DNA of 64,000 nucleotides from Haloferula luteola (lineage in GTDB: Bacteria; Verrucomicrobiota; Verrucomicrobiia; Verrucomicrobiales; Akkermansiaceae), in the NCBI RefSeq assembly GCF_014201715.1, contig NZ_JACHFD010000011.1, forward strand, positions 1-64,000. The letters run 5' to 3'. Shown here one piece after another: positions 38,560 to 46,848 of the stretch (positions are counted from its first letter, which is position 1; every line of letters begins with the position of its first letter). The notes below the pieces were generated by a model. That model saw only the letters and a list, made by a program, of their open reading frames with translations, made no database searches and had not been told where the DNA came from. Made by a program: the position numbers and the translations under genes.

Positions 38560-38937
38560 ATGGAAACATTGGAGCAGGTCGTGGCGCGGGAGCTGGATCG
38601 AGAGGGATTGGATGCCCTGGTGGCGGCTTTCTACCGCAGAGTGCCGGGCGATGATTTGCTGGGCCCGATGTATCCTTCTTCGGATCTGGAGGGGGCGGAG
38701 GAGCGACTGCGGGATTTCCTGAAGTTCCGTCTGTTGGGGGATCCTATGTATCAGCTCAAGCGCGGGCATCCTCGACTGCGGATGAGGCACATGCCCTTTT
38801 CGATTGGGGAGGCCGAGCGGGATCGTTGGCTGAGTTTGATGGAATCCGCCATGGAGGAAACCAAGGTGAGCGCTGAGGCGCAGAGGGTTCTCGTGCCCTT
38901 TTTCGCCCAAGTGGCTGATTTCATGCGGAATCAATGA
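38560..38937 (+). CDS. Group II truncated haemoglobin
   Basis: The 125-residue globin starts with METLEQVVARELDREG and has the truncated-haemoglobin landmarks: FYRRVPGDDLLGPMYP, FLKFRLLGDPMYQLKRGHPRLRMRHMPF with the proximal histidine and the His-Pro-Arg-Leu-Arg-x-Arg-His block, and ERDRWLSLMESAMEE. This pattern is characteristic of the TrHbO (group II) family, which binds O2 and other diatomic ligands and is linked with peroxide or nitric-oxide handling. It is cytoplasmic. ATG 38560 is preferred over the longer open frame from 38437, which would run across the divergent promoter region. Confidence 0.88.
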   Translation: METLEQVVARELDREGLDALVAAFYRRVPGDDLLGPMYPSSDLEGAEERLRDFLKFRLLGDPMYQLKRGHPRLRMRHMPFSIGEAERDRWLSLMESAMEETKVSAEAQRVLVPFFAQVADFMRNQ

Positions 38938-38964
38938 GATTCGCGCGACTTCGGATCCGTGATG

Positions 38965-39360
38965 TCAGGGATCGGTGCGAGGATCAGGAAGGATCTCGGC
39001 GAGCTCGAAATCGATGAGGCAGAAGCGACCGGCTTTGGAGTTGTAGGTGACATTGCGGCGTTCGGCATCGAGGTGACGGACGCCATAGTGTGTTTCCAGA
39101 TCGGCAAAGAGCATGGCGGCCTTTTCCTTGCTGATGGTCGTGGCGGGTTCGCCACAGGATGTGGTGACGAAATAGAGCTCCTCGGGATGCTCTTCAAGAA
39201 GCCGTGGGACATAGGGGCAGCCGCGTTCTTCAAGGGTTCGAAGGACTTTGACCTCAACGGCGTATCGTTGGTCTGCATCGGTGCCGCGAAAGCGTTTGTG
39301 GACACGGCCCATCCAATCGAGCCGGACTTCAGAGCGGATGCCGTCTTTGAGTTCTCTCAT
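38965..39360 (-). CDS. Very small protein kinase-like protein
   Basis: Only 131 residues long, it shows the order of kinase landmarks in miniature: a Lys in RVHKRFRG, a Glu in KVLRTLEERG, a hinge-like YFVTTSCGEPA, a catalytic-loop-like RHLDAERRNVTYN and a metal-loop-like CLIDFELAE (DFE in place of DFG). This resembles the compact RIO/Bud32/lipopolysaccharide-kinase group, but the glycine-rich N-lobe and the C-terminal helices are missing. It may be a minimal kinase, a pseudokinase or a regulatory relic. It starts 4 bp after the mgtE stop codon, so both are translated from one message, which suggests a link to Mg2+ transport. The family name is inference. Confidence 0.55.
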   Translation of the reverse strand: MRELKDGIRSEVRLDWMGRVHKRFRGTDADQRYAVEVKVLRTLEERGCPYVPRLLEEHPEELYFVTTSCGEPATTISKEKAAMLFADLETHYGVRHLDAERRNVTYNSKAGRFCLIDFELAEILPDPRTDP

Positions 39361-39364
39361 AGGA

Positions 39365-40765
39365 TCAGAGGCCGAGGAGGGTGCGGACGACGGAGAAGTA
39401 GATGACCATCCCCGAAACGTCTACGATAGCGGCGATGGCGGGGGCCGAAACCACCGCGGGATCGAGTTTCATGGCGCGGGCGCCAAAGGGCAAAAGCGAG
39501 CCGAGAAAAGTGGCGGATGTGACCTGCGCTGTGAGGGCCACGGCGACGGAGAGGGCGAGCCGTGGGTAGCCGATGCCCGCCGGCAATCCGGGGCTGAAGG
39601 CGGGAAGAATGAATGCTGTGAACAGGGCCATGCAGATTCCCAGCAATAGCCCAAGCAGGAAGCCAGTGCGAAGCTCTTTCCACGCCACCCGGGTTCCGGT
39701 GCCTTGGATCAACTCGTTGAGCGACATGGCTCGAATGACCATGGTGGTGGCCTGTCCGCCGGAATTGCCCCCGGCTGCGACGACCATCGGTAGGAAGAGC
39801 GAGAGGACGAAGGCCTGGCTGAGAACACTGCCAAATCGCATCATGACGTAACCCGACACGATGGAAACAAAGGCCAATCCCACCAACCAGCCAGCACGGC
39901 GTCGAAAATGGCTGAAAGTCGGAGTATTCAGATAGGTGGCCTCGTCCTGATCCCCTGCAATCCCGCCGAAGCGTTCGAAGTCCTCCGTGCTTTCTTCCTG
40001 AAGGATTTCCATCGCATCGTCGTGAGTGATGATTCCCAGGAGATGGTCAAATTCATCAATGACCGGGAGCACGACCAAGTCGTATTTCAGGAGGATATTG
40101 GCCGCTTCTTCCTGGTCGGCGGTGGCGAGCACCCGTTGCTCGGAGCCGACTTCCGCCATGATATCGCGGATCGGGGTATCCCAGGTGTTGAAAGCAAGGT
40201 CGCGGAGGCGCACGCGCCCAATGAGATGGCCTTTGGCATCGACCACGAAGATGCGGGAGAGGGTCTCGGTGTTGTCCTGATCGCGACGCAGGTATTCGAT
40301 GGCTTGCTTGACCGTCATGCTGGCGAACAGACGGCCGAAGCGGGTGGTCATCCGACCGCCGGCGGTGTCGTATTCGTAGCGCAGCAGGCTGCGGGTGAGC
40401 TCTTCATCTTCCGGGCCGAGCAGCCCGAGATAGCGCAGCCGAGCTTCATCTCCTACAGCTTGGAGCATGTCGACCCGGTCATCGTCCGAGAGTTCGCGGA
40501 AAAGGACTTTCAGCTCGGCAGGACGGAAGTGGTCGAGGGCTTCCTCGATCATCGATTCCGGCAGTTCGACCAGCATATCGGCGGCGAGTTCCGGGCCGAT
40601 CGATTTGAGAAACACCGGATGCCGTTCTTCGTCCAAGTCTTGATAGGCTTGGGCAAGGTCGGCGTAGTGAATCTCCGAGGCGATCGCCAGAACAGCGCTC
40701 TGATCATCCGCTTCCACCGCGCGCAGCAGCGCTTCGACGGGGTGGGCGGTGGTCTCCTCGGGCAT
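39365..40765 (-). CDS. mgtE: Magnesium transporter MgtE
   Basis: MgtE is a Mg2+ channel gated by intracellular Mg2+. The 466-residue protein has the N domain (superhelical, about 1-130: MIEEALDHFRPAELKVLFRELSDDDRVDMLQ). Two CBS domains follow (about 130-255: IFVVDAKGHLIGRVRLRDL and VLPVIDEFDHLLGIITHDDAMEIL), then five membrane helices with the family signature VVAAGGNSGGQATTMVIRAMSLNEL. The Asp/Glu-rich plug helix before the membrane part is present. ATG 40765 (MPEETTAHPVEALL) is preferred to the longer open frame. The kinase-like gene follows at 4 bp. Confidence 0.95.
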   Translation of the reverse strand: MPEETTAHPVEALLRAVEADDQSAVLAIASEIHYADLAQAYQDLDEERHPVFLKSIGPELAADMLVELPESMIEEALDHFRPAELKVLFRELSDDDRVDMLQAVGDEARLRYLGLLGPEDEELTRSLLRYEYDTAGGRMTTRFGRLFASMTVKQAIEYLRRDQDNTETLSRIFVVDAKGHLIGRVRLRDLAFNTWDTPIRDIMAEVGSEQRVLATADQEEAANILLKYDLVVLPVIDEFDHLLGIITHDDAMEILQEESTEDFERFGGIAGDQDEATYLNTPTFSHFRRRAGWLVGLAFVSIVSGYVMMRFGSVLSQAFVLSLFLPMVVAAGGNSGGQATTMVIRAMSLNELIQGTGTRVAWKELRTGFLLGLLLGICMALFTAFILPAFSPGLPAGIGYPRLALSVAVALTAQVTSATFLGSLLPFGARAMKLDPAVVSAPAIAAIVDVSGMVIYFSVVRTLLGL

Positions 40766-40813
40766 GCGTCCAGTCTCAACGCCGACCCGGGGACCCGCAA
40801 GCCTCACGGTAAG

Positions 40814-41404
40814 CTAATCCTGAAGACGATTGGCGGCGTCGCGGTTAGGAATCGCGCGGGGAATCCCGGCGGCAAATTTTTTGACGGCCTTGGCAACGGG
40901 GCGCATGGCCCAAATCGTCAGCTCAATGCGGTCGGCGGAATCCCGTATCCACTCGAGCATCAGATCGCTGCTGATGCCGTCGCATTCGATGGGAAACATC
41001 GCCTTCTGGTGAGTTCCGGGTTTGTGAAGATCGATGCGCTCGAGGAGCGACTGGACCTGATCGTCACCCAATCCGCGATCGATGGTTTCGCGAATGCGCT
41101 CGATGAGGAAGGGGAGGTATTCCGTGTGGGTCCTCACGGTGACCTTGCGGCGCTGGATGAAGCCGTGGCGGAGTTCGTCGAGAAGCTCCTCGCTGGTGAG
41201 GCTGTCCGGATGTTCCGCCTCGCGCAGTTGTCGCTCGGCACGGTGTTTGAGGAGGAAATAGAGGCCCAAACCCAGCCCCCAAAAGCCGAGAACGGCGAGG
41301 AAGGGGTAAAGGAACAGGGAGGAAAGGGCCAAAATCACAGGTGCACCATGGTAGTCCTTCCACCGGAAATGGAAAGAAGTTGGCCGAAAAAAGCGTGGCC
41401 TCAA
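40814..41404 (-). CDS. Hypothetical membrane-anchored protein
   Basis: Not a recognised family. Up to 196 residues, with one or two hydrophobic helices near the N-terminus (VILALSSLFLYPFLAVLGFWGLGLGLYFLL) followed by a charged cytoplasmic-looking domain with SLTSEELLDELRHGFIQRRK and LPFLIERIRETIDRGLGDDQ. The start is uncertain: the frame is open to 41404, and a GTG at 41338 would begin just before the helix. It lies 48 bp upstream of mgtE on the same strand, so it may share the transcript and have a role tied to mgtE, but that is only context. Confidence 0.55.
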   Translation of the reverse strand: MRPRFFRPTSFHFRWKDYHGAPVILALSSLFLYPFLAVLGFWGLGLGLYFLLKHRAERQLREAEHPDSLTSEELLDELRHGFIQRRKVTVRTHTEYLPFLIERIRETIDRGLGDDQVQSLLERIDLHKPGTHQKAMFPIECDGISSDLMLEWIRDSADRIELTIWAMRPVAKAVKKFAAGIPRAIPNRDAANRLQD

Positions 41405-41483
41405 GAGTCCAGTCGTTCAGCGGGAGTCTCTTGCCCCGATCGGACGGATCGAAAGGCCGCTAGAAAAGGGACGATCTCGCCCC

Positions 41484-42590
41484 TCAAGTGATGGGTAGAC
41501 GGTCGAGGACGAAGCGGGCTGCGGCGAGGGCGCCGTCGTGACGTCCGTGATTTTCGAGGGCTTGCTTCATGTCGCGCCATGCGGCGGCATCGTTTTCTAG
41601 CAGGCGAGTGAGTTGGCTGCGGATGGCTTCGGGGCCGGGTGCGTAGTCCCCGCCGCCGATGCGTCGGAGGAGCTCCAAATTACCCTCTTCCTGACCGGGG
41701 ACGAGGTGGTGGACGAGCATCGGGCAGCAGGCAGCGATGGACTCGTGGACGGTGGCGCCTCCGGCCTTGCCGATGACCAAATGATGGGAGCTGAGAAGCT
41801 GAGGCACCCGGCGGGTCCATCCCTTAAGCATGACGCGGCCGGGAAAGCGGGATTGGATTTCGTGCGCCTTGCGATAGAGCAGGCGGACATTTTTTCCGAG
41901 AATGAGGGTGATGCGGGTCCGAGGGGAGGCGTGAAGGACGGCTTTAGCGATGCGGCGGACGTGGGGAACCTTCGAGGTGGTGAAGTAGATGACGTCAAAG
42001 GGATCGCAGGGGTCTTCCACCGGGCGACGAGGAAGCCGGGAGAAGGAGGGATGCACGGGAAAACCGGTTTCGACGATTTTTTGAGCGGGGATGCCAGCCT
42101 GCACCATGGAGGCACGAGTATCGGAATCCGTGACGAGCCAGGCATCGGCCGGGCCCTGAGTCCAAGCTGGATTGACCTCGATGGAGTCGGTGACCACGGT
42201 GTAGGCGGGAATTCGCTTTCCACGGGCCTTGAAGATGCGGTCGAGAAAATAGGGATAGAGAGGATAGGTGCTGACGATGGCGTCAGGCGCAAAGTCTCGG
42301 ATGAGGTCTTCGACGAGGTTTTCCGGGCGGCGCATGAGCGGCATGCGCTGTTTGGAGAAATCGACATCACCGGTATGTTTGTAGAGGACTTCCCAAAGTT
42401 TCGGCGAGTAAGTGGTGACCAAACGATATCCCTTGGAAAGTGCTCGCGTCGTGACAGGGGCACCGAGCATGCAAGGGTCTTCGACGCGGGAAACCGCGCC
42501 AAGCTCTTCCAGCGCAAGGGCAAGGTGCTTGGCTGCGCTGTTGTGACCTTCGCCGAAAGCGGCAGTGAGAATGAGGATTCGAGGCGACAT
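41484..42590 (-). CDS. MGDG synthase-like glycosyltransferase (GT28 family)
   Basis: The 368-residue protein begins with the N-terminal motif ILILTAAFGEGHNSAAKHLA, which defines monogalactosyldiacylglycerol synthase and MurG-like GT28 enzymes. Further landmarks are PDAIVSTYPLYPYFLDRI, ETGFPVHPSF and the nucleotide-sugar site GKAGGATVHESIAACCPMLVHHLVPGQEEGN. Relatives transfer a sugar from UDP-sugar to diacylglycerol at the inner membrane; here the sugar and acceptor are unknown. ATG 42590 (MSPRILILTAAFG) is chosen because the upstream extension is not family-like. It is divergent from the gene at 42665 across 74 bp. Confidence 0.85.
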   Translation of the reverse strand: MSPRILILTAAFGEGHNSAAKHLALALEELGAVSRVEDPCMLGAPVTTRALSKGYRLVTTYSPKLWEVLYKHTGDVDFSKQRMPLMRRPENLVEDLIRDFAPDAIVSTYPLYPYFLDRIFKARGKRIPAYTVVTDSIEVNPAWTQGPADAWLVTDSDTRASMVQAGIPAQKIVETGFPVHPSFSRLPRRPVEDPCDPFDVIYFTTSKVPHVRRIAKAVLHASPRTRITLILGKNVRLLYRKAHEIQSRFPGRVMLKGWTRRVPQLLSSHHLVIGKAGGATVHESIAACCPMLVHHLVPGQEEGNLELLRRIGGGDYAPGPEAIRSQLTRLLENDAAAWRDMKQALENHGRHDGALAAARFVLDRLPIT

Positions 42591-42664
42591 GGGGAGCCGG
42601 CGCAGGGATTTAGAGGTGCGAGGGGTATTGCGTCGAATCGCAAATGCAGGTTTGTTTGCGCCGG

Positions 42665-43768
42665 ATGTCAGACCGAAAACCGCATCGAGATGTCGAGCTG
42701 AGACTCGTCGAGGAAGATTCCGAGGAATCGGAAGAAGTGCTTCGTTTGGAGGGCAATAAGGCGGTGAAGGTGGATTCGGCACCGATGCCGAAATTGTCAC
42801 CGAAGGTGACCCGGCTGGAGCGGGAAGGAGAGGGTGCGGCGCGACGCGAGAAGGAGCCGGATGTTTCGGTGCTCCTTGAAGATGGCCGGGTGGAAATGGA
42901 TCCAGAGGCAGAGTGGAAAGAGGCGGAGGGCCGGAAATCGGCTGTGCCGCACGGGTGGTTCGTCGCGATCTTCATTTTGCTGGCGACCGCGATCGGCGTC
43001 TCGGTGTTTTTCCTACGTCGTCCTGCGGGTGAGCAGGAAACGGAAATTGCTCGCCATGCGGCGATGGAAAAGATCGCTGAGGACAAAGAGGCGGATAAGG
43101 AAGCGGCAGCATTTGTGGCAAAGATTCGCCAGTTGGTGACGGATTTTGTGGCGGCGGATTCGGCAGATGATTGGTTGCCGTTGATTCGGGAGCCGGAGCG
43201 GGTCGCCCCATTGGTGCACGATTGGGTCTCGCGATATCCCATCCAAACCCCGCCGATGAGTTTCTTTGGCGGGGTGTCCCCGGTGATGCAAAGGGGGAAA
43301 CATGTGTTCTGGAGGGTGGAATACATTGATCAACAGGAAGTCACGAGGACCTTATTGGTGGATGCGGATCCCGATGGGCAGGTGAAAGTCGATTGGGAAA
43401 CCTTCGTGTGTTACCAGCCGATGGAGTGGGAGGATTTCATCGAAAAGCGCCCTGAGAATGACGGAATGGACTTCCGCATCTATCTGGAACCGGATTTGGG
43501 GAATCTCTATGCCTTTGAATTCCAGAATGAAGAGGAGTGGTCAGGGTATCTGCTGACGACCCGCGACTCCTCCGATTATTTGATTGGCTACGTGAAGCGC
43601 GGGGAGCCGCTGGATCAATTTTTCCGTCAAATGATCGTGGCCAATCAGGGCATGAAGGTGGCCCTGGTGCTGAGGTTGCGGGTTCCGGAGAACGCGGGAT
43701 CGATCCGTGGGGTCTATATTGACCGATTGGTCAGTGACAATTGGGTGATCTCGACCGATCCCTCCTGA
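42665..43768 (+). CDS. Membrane-anchored protein, paralogue of the product at 12106
   Basis: The 367-residue protein has a long acidic cytoplasmic region (1-95), one membrane helix (WFVAIFILLATAIGVSVFFL, about 100-120) and a C-terminal domain of about 220 residues. That domain shares landmarks with the product at 12106-13206: VKVDWETFVCYQPMEWEDFI against WAIDWEQMVRYSSEVWPVFL, and a final LRVPENAGSIRGVYIDRLVSDNWV against RVTLRLDKVMACHWM. The N-termini are unrelated (acidic here, zinc ribbon there). The function is unknown. It stops 5 bp before the sulfatase-type gene, so the two are co-translated. Confidence 0.65.
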   Translation: MSDRKPHRDVELRLVEEDSEESEEVLRLEGNKAVKVDSAPMPKLSPKVTRLEREGEGAARREKEPDVSVLLEDGRVEMDPEAEWKEAEGRKSAVPHGWFVAIFILLATAIGVSVFFLRRPAGEQETEIARHAAMEKIAEDKEADKEAAAFVAKIRQLVTDFVAADSADDWLPLIREPERVAPLVHDWVSRYPIQTPPMSFFGGVSPVMQRGKHVFWRVEYIDQQEVTRTLLVDADPDGQVKVDWETFVCYQPMEWEDFIEKRPENDGMDFRIYLEPDLGNLYAFEFQNEEEWSGYLLTTRDSSDYLIGYVKRGEPLDQFFRQMIVANQGMKVALVLRLRVPENAGSIRGVYIDRLVSDNWVISTDPS

Positions 43769-43773
43769 GGCAC

Positions 43774-45957
43774 ATGGAGAACGAAAATTGTAGGGAGAGG
43801 GTGAGCGACCGGCGGGCAGGCTGGGCGGTGGCCTTGGGCATCGGGCTGTTTCTCGTCATCCAGTATGGCATCGCACTGTTCCGGTTGAGTTCGAATACGG
43901 GCAGCATGGACAGCAAGTTCAGTAAGCTGGCGGTGTCGGAATATCTGTCGTTTCTGATCGCACAGAATCTTCGGGTGGGGGTCGCCTATCTGCTATTGGG
44001 CGTGGCGGCATGGTTGTTGTTGTTTCCGTTGATGAGACGGTTTGCCCGTGGACGAGCCCCCTTGGTGAAGACCGCGGCACTGACCCTCGTGGCGGTTTGG
44101 GCCATCCATGGTTACTTCATGTTTCGGCTGATTTGGTCGCGTCCGTATTTCATGGGGGAGGGTCATTTCGGGGGGGGATATGAGCGTTGGCTGCAGCTTC
44201 CTCCGGAATCCTGGCGGCCCGTGATCCACGGCTTGGTTTTTGTCGCTTTGCCTTGGGTGGGAGTGGTTCTGGCAGCGATTTCCTGGGCGCGCAGGGTGGC
44301 GTGGGTACGCCGCTGGGGTGTGGGATTGATTTTGGTCGCGGCGGTGGGGTCAGGGGTGATGCATTTGGGTCGCGCATGGCGAGTTTCGGCAGCCCCGATG
44401 GCGGGAGGAAATCGCGCTCCGAATGTGTTGATCATTGGTTCGGACTCATTGCGTGGCGATAAGTTGGGGTTTGCCGGATATCGGCCTCAACGATCGGACG
44501 GTCTTGCCGCGCAGGGAGTCTCTCCTCACATCGACCAGTGGGCATCCGACGCCTATCAGTTTCTCCAATGCCGGACGCCGATGGGTTCCACGTTGGAGTC
44601 GAACATCTCGACGATGACCTCGTCGTATCCACACACGCACGGCATTCGCCAAATGTTCCCCCCGCGGGAGGAAGTGGAGGCGATGCAGCAATCGACGATT
44701 CCCGTGGCAGAAGTGCTTGAGGCTCGCGGCTATCAGACATTCGCCATCGGGGATTGGTGTGCCGGATTTTTCGATGTGGCTCCCCTGGGCTTCGACGATA
44801 TCCGGGTCTCAAGTTTCGACAATTTTCGGATCTACATGACGCAGGCTGTGATGATGGCTCACTTTGTGGTGCCTCTCTACTTTGACAACGAACTGGGTTA
44901 TCAACTGTTTCCTCAGATCCAATCGTTTGCCTCATTTGTGACTCCTGAGGTGGTGACAGGTCGTGTGGAAAAGCTGCTACGGCAGCAGTCGGCGTCTGAC
45001 CGGCCGTTCTTCATGAACGTGTTTTTCTCCTGCAATCACCTTCCTTATCGGTCGGCGGAGCCGTACTGCAGCATGTTTGCGGATCCAAACTACGAGGGAC
45101 CGAACAAATCAGGGGTCGATTTCGACATTGATGAGTTCATTGGCGGAACCGATCTCGAACAGAAATGGAAAGCTTTGCCGGAGAAGGAAGCACGGCAGAT
45201 TCGAGCGCTCTATGATGGATGCACTCGGCAGTTCGATGATTGTTTTGGACGCATTTTGAAAGCTCTCGCGGAGAATGGGTTGGAGAACGATACGATCGTG
45301 GTGCTTTCCGCGGACCATGGGGATGATCTCTATGAGCCAAAGGTGACTCTGGGCCATGGGCTGACCTTTGCTGGGGGAGATCAGGGGTTTCACATCCCTT
45401 TGGTGATTCGCGTTCCTGGAACTTCCGGAGGCCGTTTCACGGAGCAAGTGAGGACACTGGATATTGCTCCGACCTTGGCTGATTTCGCTGGCGCAGAAAA
45501 ACCCGAGCGGTGGGAAGGACAGAGTTTGATGCCTTGGATTCGCGGGACGGGCACCCCTCAGGACCGACCCTATTTCGGAGAAACCCAGTTTCCTTTCATT
45601 CAATTCCACGTCGCCGGGATCGAGCGGCCGCTCTTGCCACCGATGGACGAGCTCACCACGATCGATCCGTCCTTCAATCATCAGTTTGTGATGAAAGCGG
45701 AGTACCGCCAGCCAGTGGTGGATGCGAAGCAGCGTTGCCTGCGCACGGGACAATGGAAGTTGGTGATGACTCCGACTCGCAGCGGTGGGCGGCACTATCA
45801 GCTCTTTCACACGGCCGAAGATCCGGATGCGATGGTGGATCTAGCGGCGCAGAGGCCTGAAGTTTTAGCCCCGATGAAAGCGGCGATGGATCGGTGGATG
45901 GATGCTCACGAGGAAACCGCCGTGGACGAAATTTTTCCTGCTGGCGAACCGAACTGA
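43774..45957 (+). CDS. Membrane-bound sulfatase/phosphatase superfamily enzyme
   Basis: The 727-residue protein has about five membrane helices in the first 215 residues, then an alkaline-phosphatase-superfamily domain. The metal-binding elements NVLIIGSDSLRGDKLGFAGY and VVLSADHGDDLYEPKVTLGHG are clear, as is SSYPHTHGIRQMF. The usual sulfatase nucleophile motif CxPxR is absent: aligned from SYPHTHG, its Cys corresponds to Thr in GSTLESNIS. That makes a phosphoethanolamine- or glycerophosphate-transferase-like reaction, or an unmodified hydrolase, plausible (inference). The catalytic domain would face the periplasm. It is coupled to the membrane protein gene 5 bp upstream. Confidence 0.75.
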   Translation: MENENCRERVSDRRAGWAVALGIGLFLVIQYGIALFRLSSNTGSMDSKFSKLAVSEYLSFLIAQNLRVGVAYLLLGVAAWLLLFPLMRRFARGRAPLVKTAALTLVAVWAIHGYFMFRLIWSRPYFMGEGHFGGGYERWLQLPPESWRPVIHGLVFVALPWVGVVLAAISWARRVAWVRRWGVGLILVAAVGSGVMHLGRAWRVSAAPMAGGNRAPNVLIIGSDSLRGDKLGFAGYRPQRSDGLAAQGVSPHIDQWASDAYQFLQCRTPMGSTLESNISTMTSSYPHTHGIRQMFPPREEVEAMQQSTIPVAEVLEARGYQTFAIGDWCAGFFDVAPLGFDDIRVSSFDNFRIYMTQAVMMAHFVVPLYFDNELGYQLFPQIQSFASFVTPEVVTGRVEKLLRQQSASDRPFFMNVFFSCNHLPYRSAEPYCSMFADPNYEGPNKSGVDFDIDEFIGGTDLEQKWKALPEKEARQIRALYDGCTRQFDDCFGRILKALAENGLENDTIVVLSADHGDDLYEPKVTLGHGLTFAGGDQGFHIPLVIRVPGTSGGRFTEQVRTLDIAPTLADFAGAEKPERWEGQSLMPWIRGTGTPQDRPYFGETQFPFIQFHVAGIERPLLPPMDELTTIDPSFNHQFVMKAEYRQPVVDAKQRCLRTGQWKLVMTPTRSGGRHYQLFHTAEDPDAMVDLAAQRPEVLAPMKAAMDRWMDAHEETAVDEIFPAGEPN

Positions 45958-46047
45958 TGGAAGTGAGGGTCTTGCCTTCTAGCAGAAAATGGGGCCGAGC
46001 GTAGAATCCGACTGACGGGAGAGGTCTCGGCGTGGCAGGATGGGGAT

Positions 46048-46785
46048 GTGGAAAGACGCTCTTTGCCATTCGTGCCGAAGACCTGGGATTTGCCGGTTTC
46101 GATTCGTCGCCGCTTGGGAGATGAGGCGGGGCGTCAGCGGTGGATGGACGAGGATGGGCATCTGTTGCTGATTCTTCATGAAGTTCCGCAGCCGGAAGAT
46201 GATGAATTGCGTCGACCGTTTCTTTTGTGGTCCTTGCCGGACGGAACGTGGAAGAGTCATCCCGGCCCCGGTGGCCTGGCGGCCTTGGAAGAGCACCTCA
46301 AGAGCTACGCCACGGCCATCCATGCCGTGGACACCGATGGGGAAGCCGCGCAAGAGCCGCAGGAGTATTTTGCGGTGATGAGGCGGGCACAGCCTTTGCT
46401 GCGGGCCACCAGAAACCTGCTGACGGTGATGGAAGGGGCCCGGAAAGCACGGTCCGATGAGCGCCGACTGATTGTTTTGCGTGACCGGGCGATCGATTTG
46501 GAGCGTGCGATCGATCTCGCCACCGGGGATGCGAAGGCGGGGATGGACTTTTCGCTGGCGATGAGTGGGGAGCGTCAAGCGTGCGCGGCCCATGCTGCTG
46601 GGATGGAAGCGCGCCGGTTGAATCGGCTGGTGGCGTTCTTTTTCCCGCTGGCCACTTTGGTGGCGATCTTCGGCATGAACCCGCCCCGAGAGGTCATGGT
46701 GATGCCAGGGTTCTGGCAGGTGATCGTCGGTGGGGCGGTGGCCGGAGTGGTGGTGTTTTCCCTGAGCTTGGCGAAGGGGAAGTGA
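46048..46785 (+). CDS. CorA-like divalent cation transporter, short form
   Basis: The last 60 residues hold the CorA signature: a first helix ending in LVAIFGMNPP with the GMN selectivity motif, and a second helix WQVIVGGAVAGVVVFSLSLAKG. A long alpha-helical stalk precedes it. The 245-residue length is short of the usual 315, because the N-terminal cytoplasmic domain is reduced. CorA proteins form pentameric Mg2+, Co2+ or Zn2+ channels in the inner membrane. The start is a GTG at 46048. The product would act alongside MgtE in this region. Confidence 0.7.
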   Translation: MERRSLPFVPKTWDLPVSIRRRLGDEAGRQRWMDEDGHLLLILHEVPQPEDDELRRPFLLWSLPDGTWKSHPGPGGLAALEEHLKSYATAIHAVDTDGEAAQEPQEYFAVMRRAQPLLRATRNLLTVMEGARKARSDERRLIVLRDRAIDLERAIDLATGDAKAGMDFSLAMSGERQACAAHAAGMEARRLNRLVAFFFPLATLVAIFGMNPPREVMVMPGFWQVIVGGAVAGVVVFSLSLAKGK

Positions 46786-46832
46786 TCGACGGCTTCAAGG
46801 GAGAATTCGCTGCGACCTCGTCGATCGCAGCG
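46784..46832. repeat. Two competing hairpins between convergent corA-like and speA
   Basis: GATCGACG (46784-46791) can pair with CGTCGATC (46819-46826), while CGCTGCGA (46808-46815) can pair with TCGCAGCG (46825-46832). The second hairpin overlaps the right arm of the first. No T-tract follows in either direction, so termination is not certain. Confidence 0.4.
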
Positions 46833-46848
46833 GTGGGGCACCTTCGAT

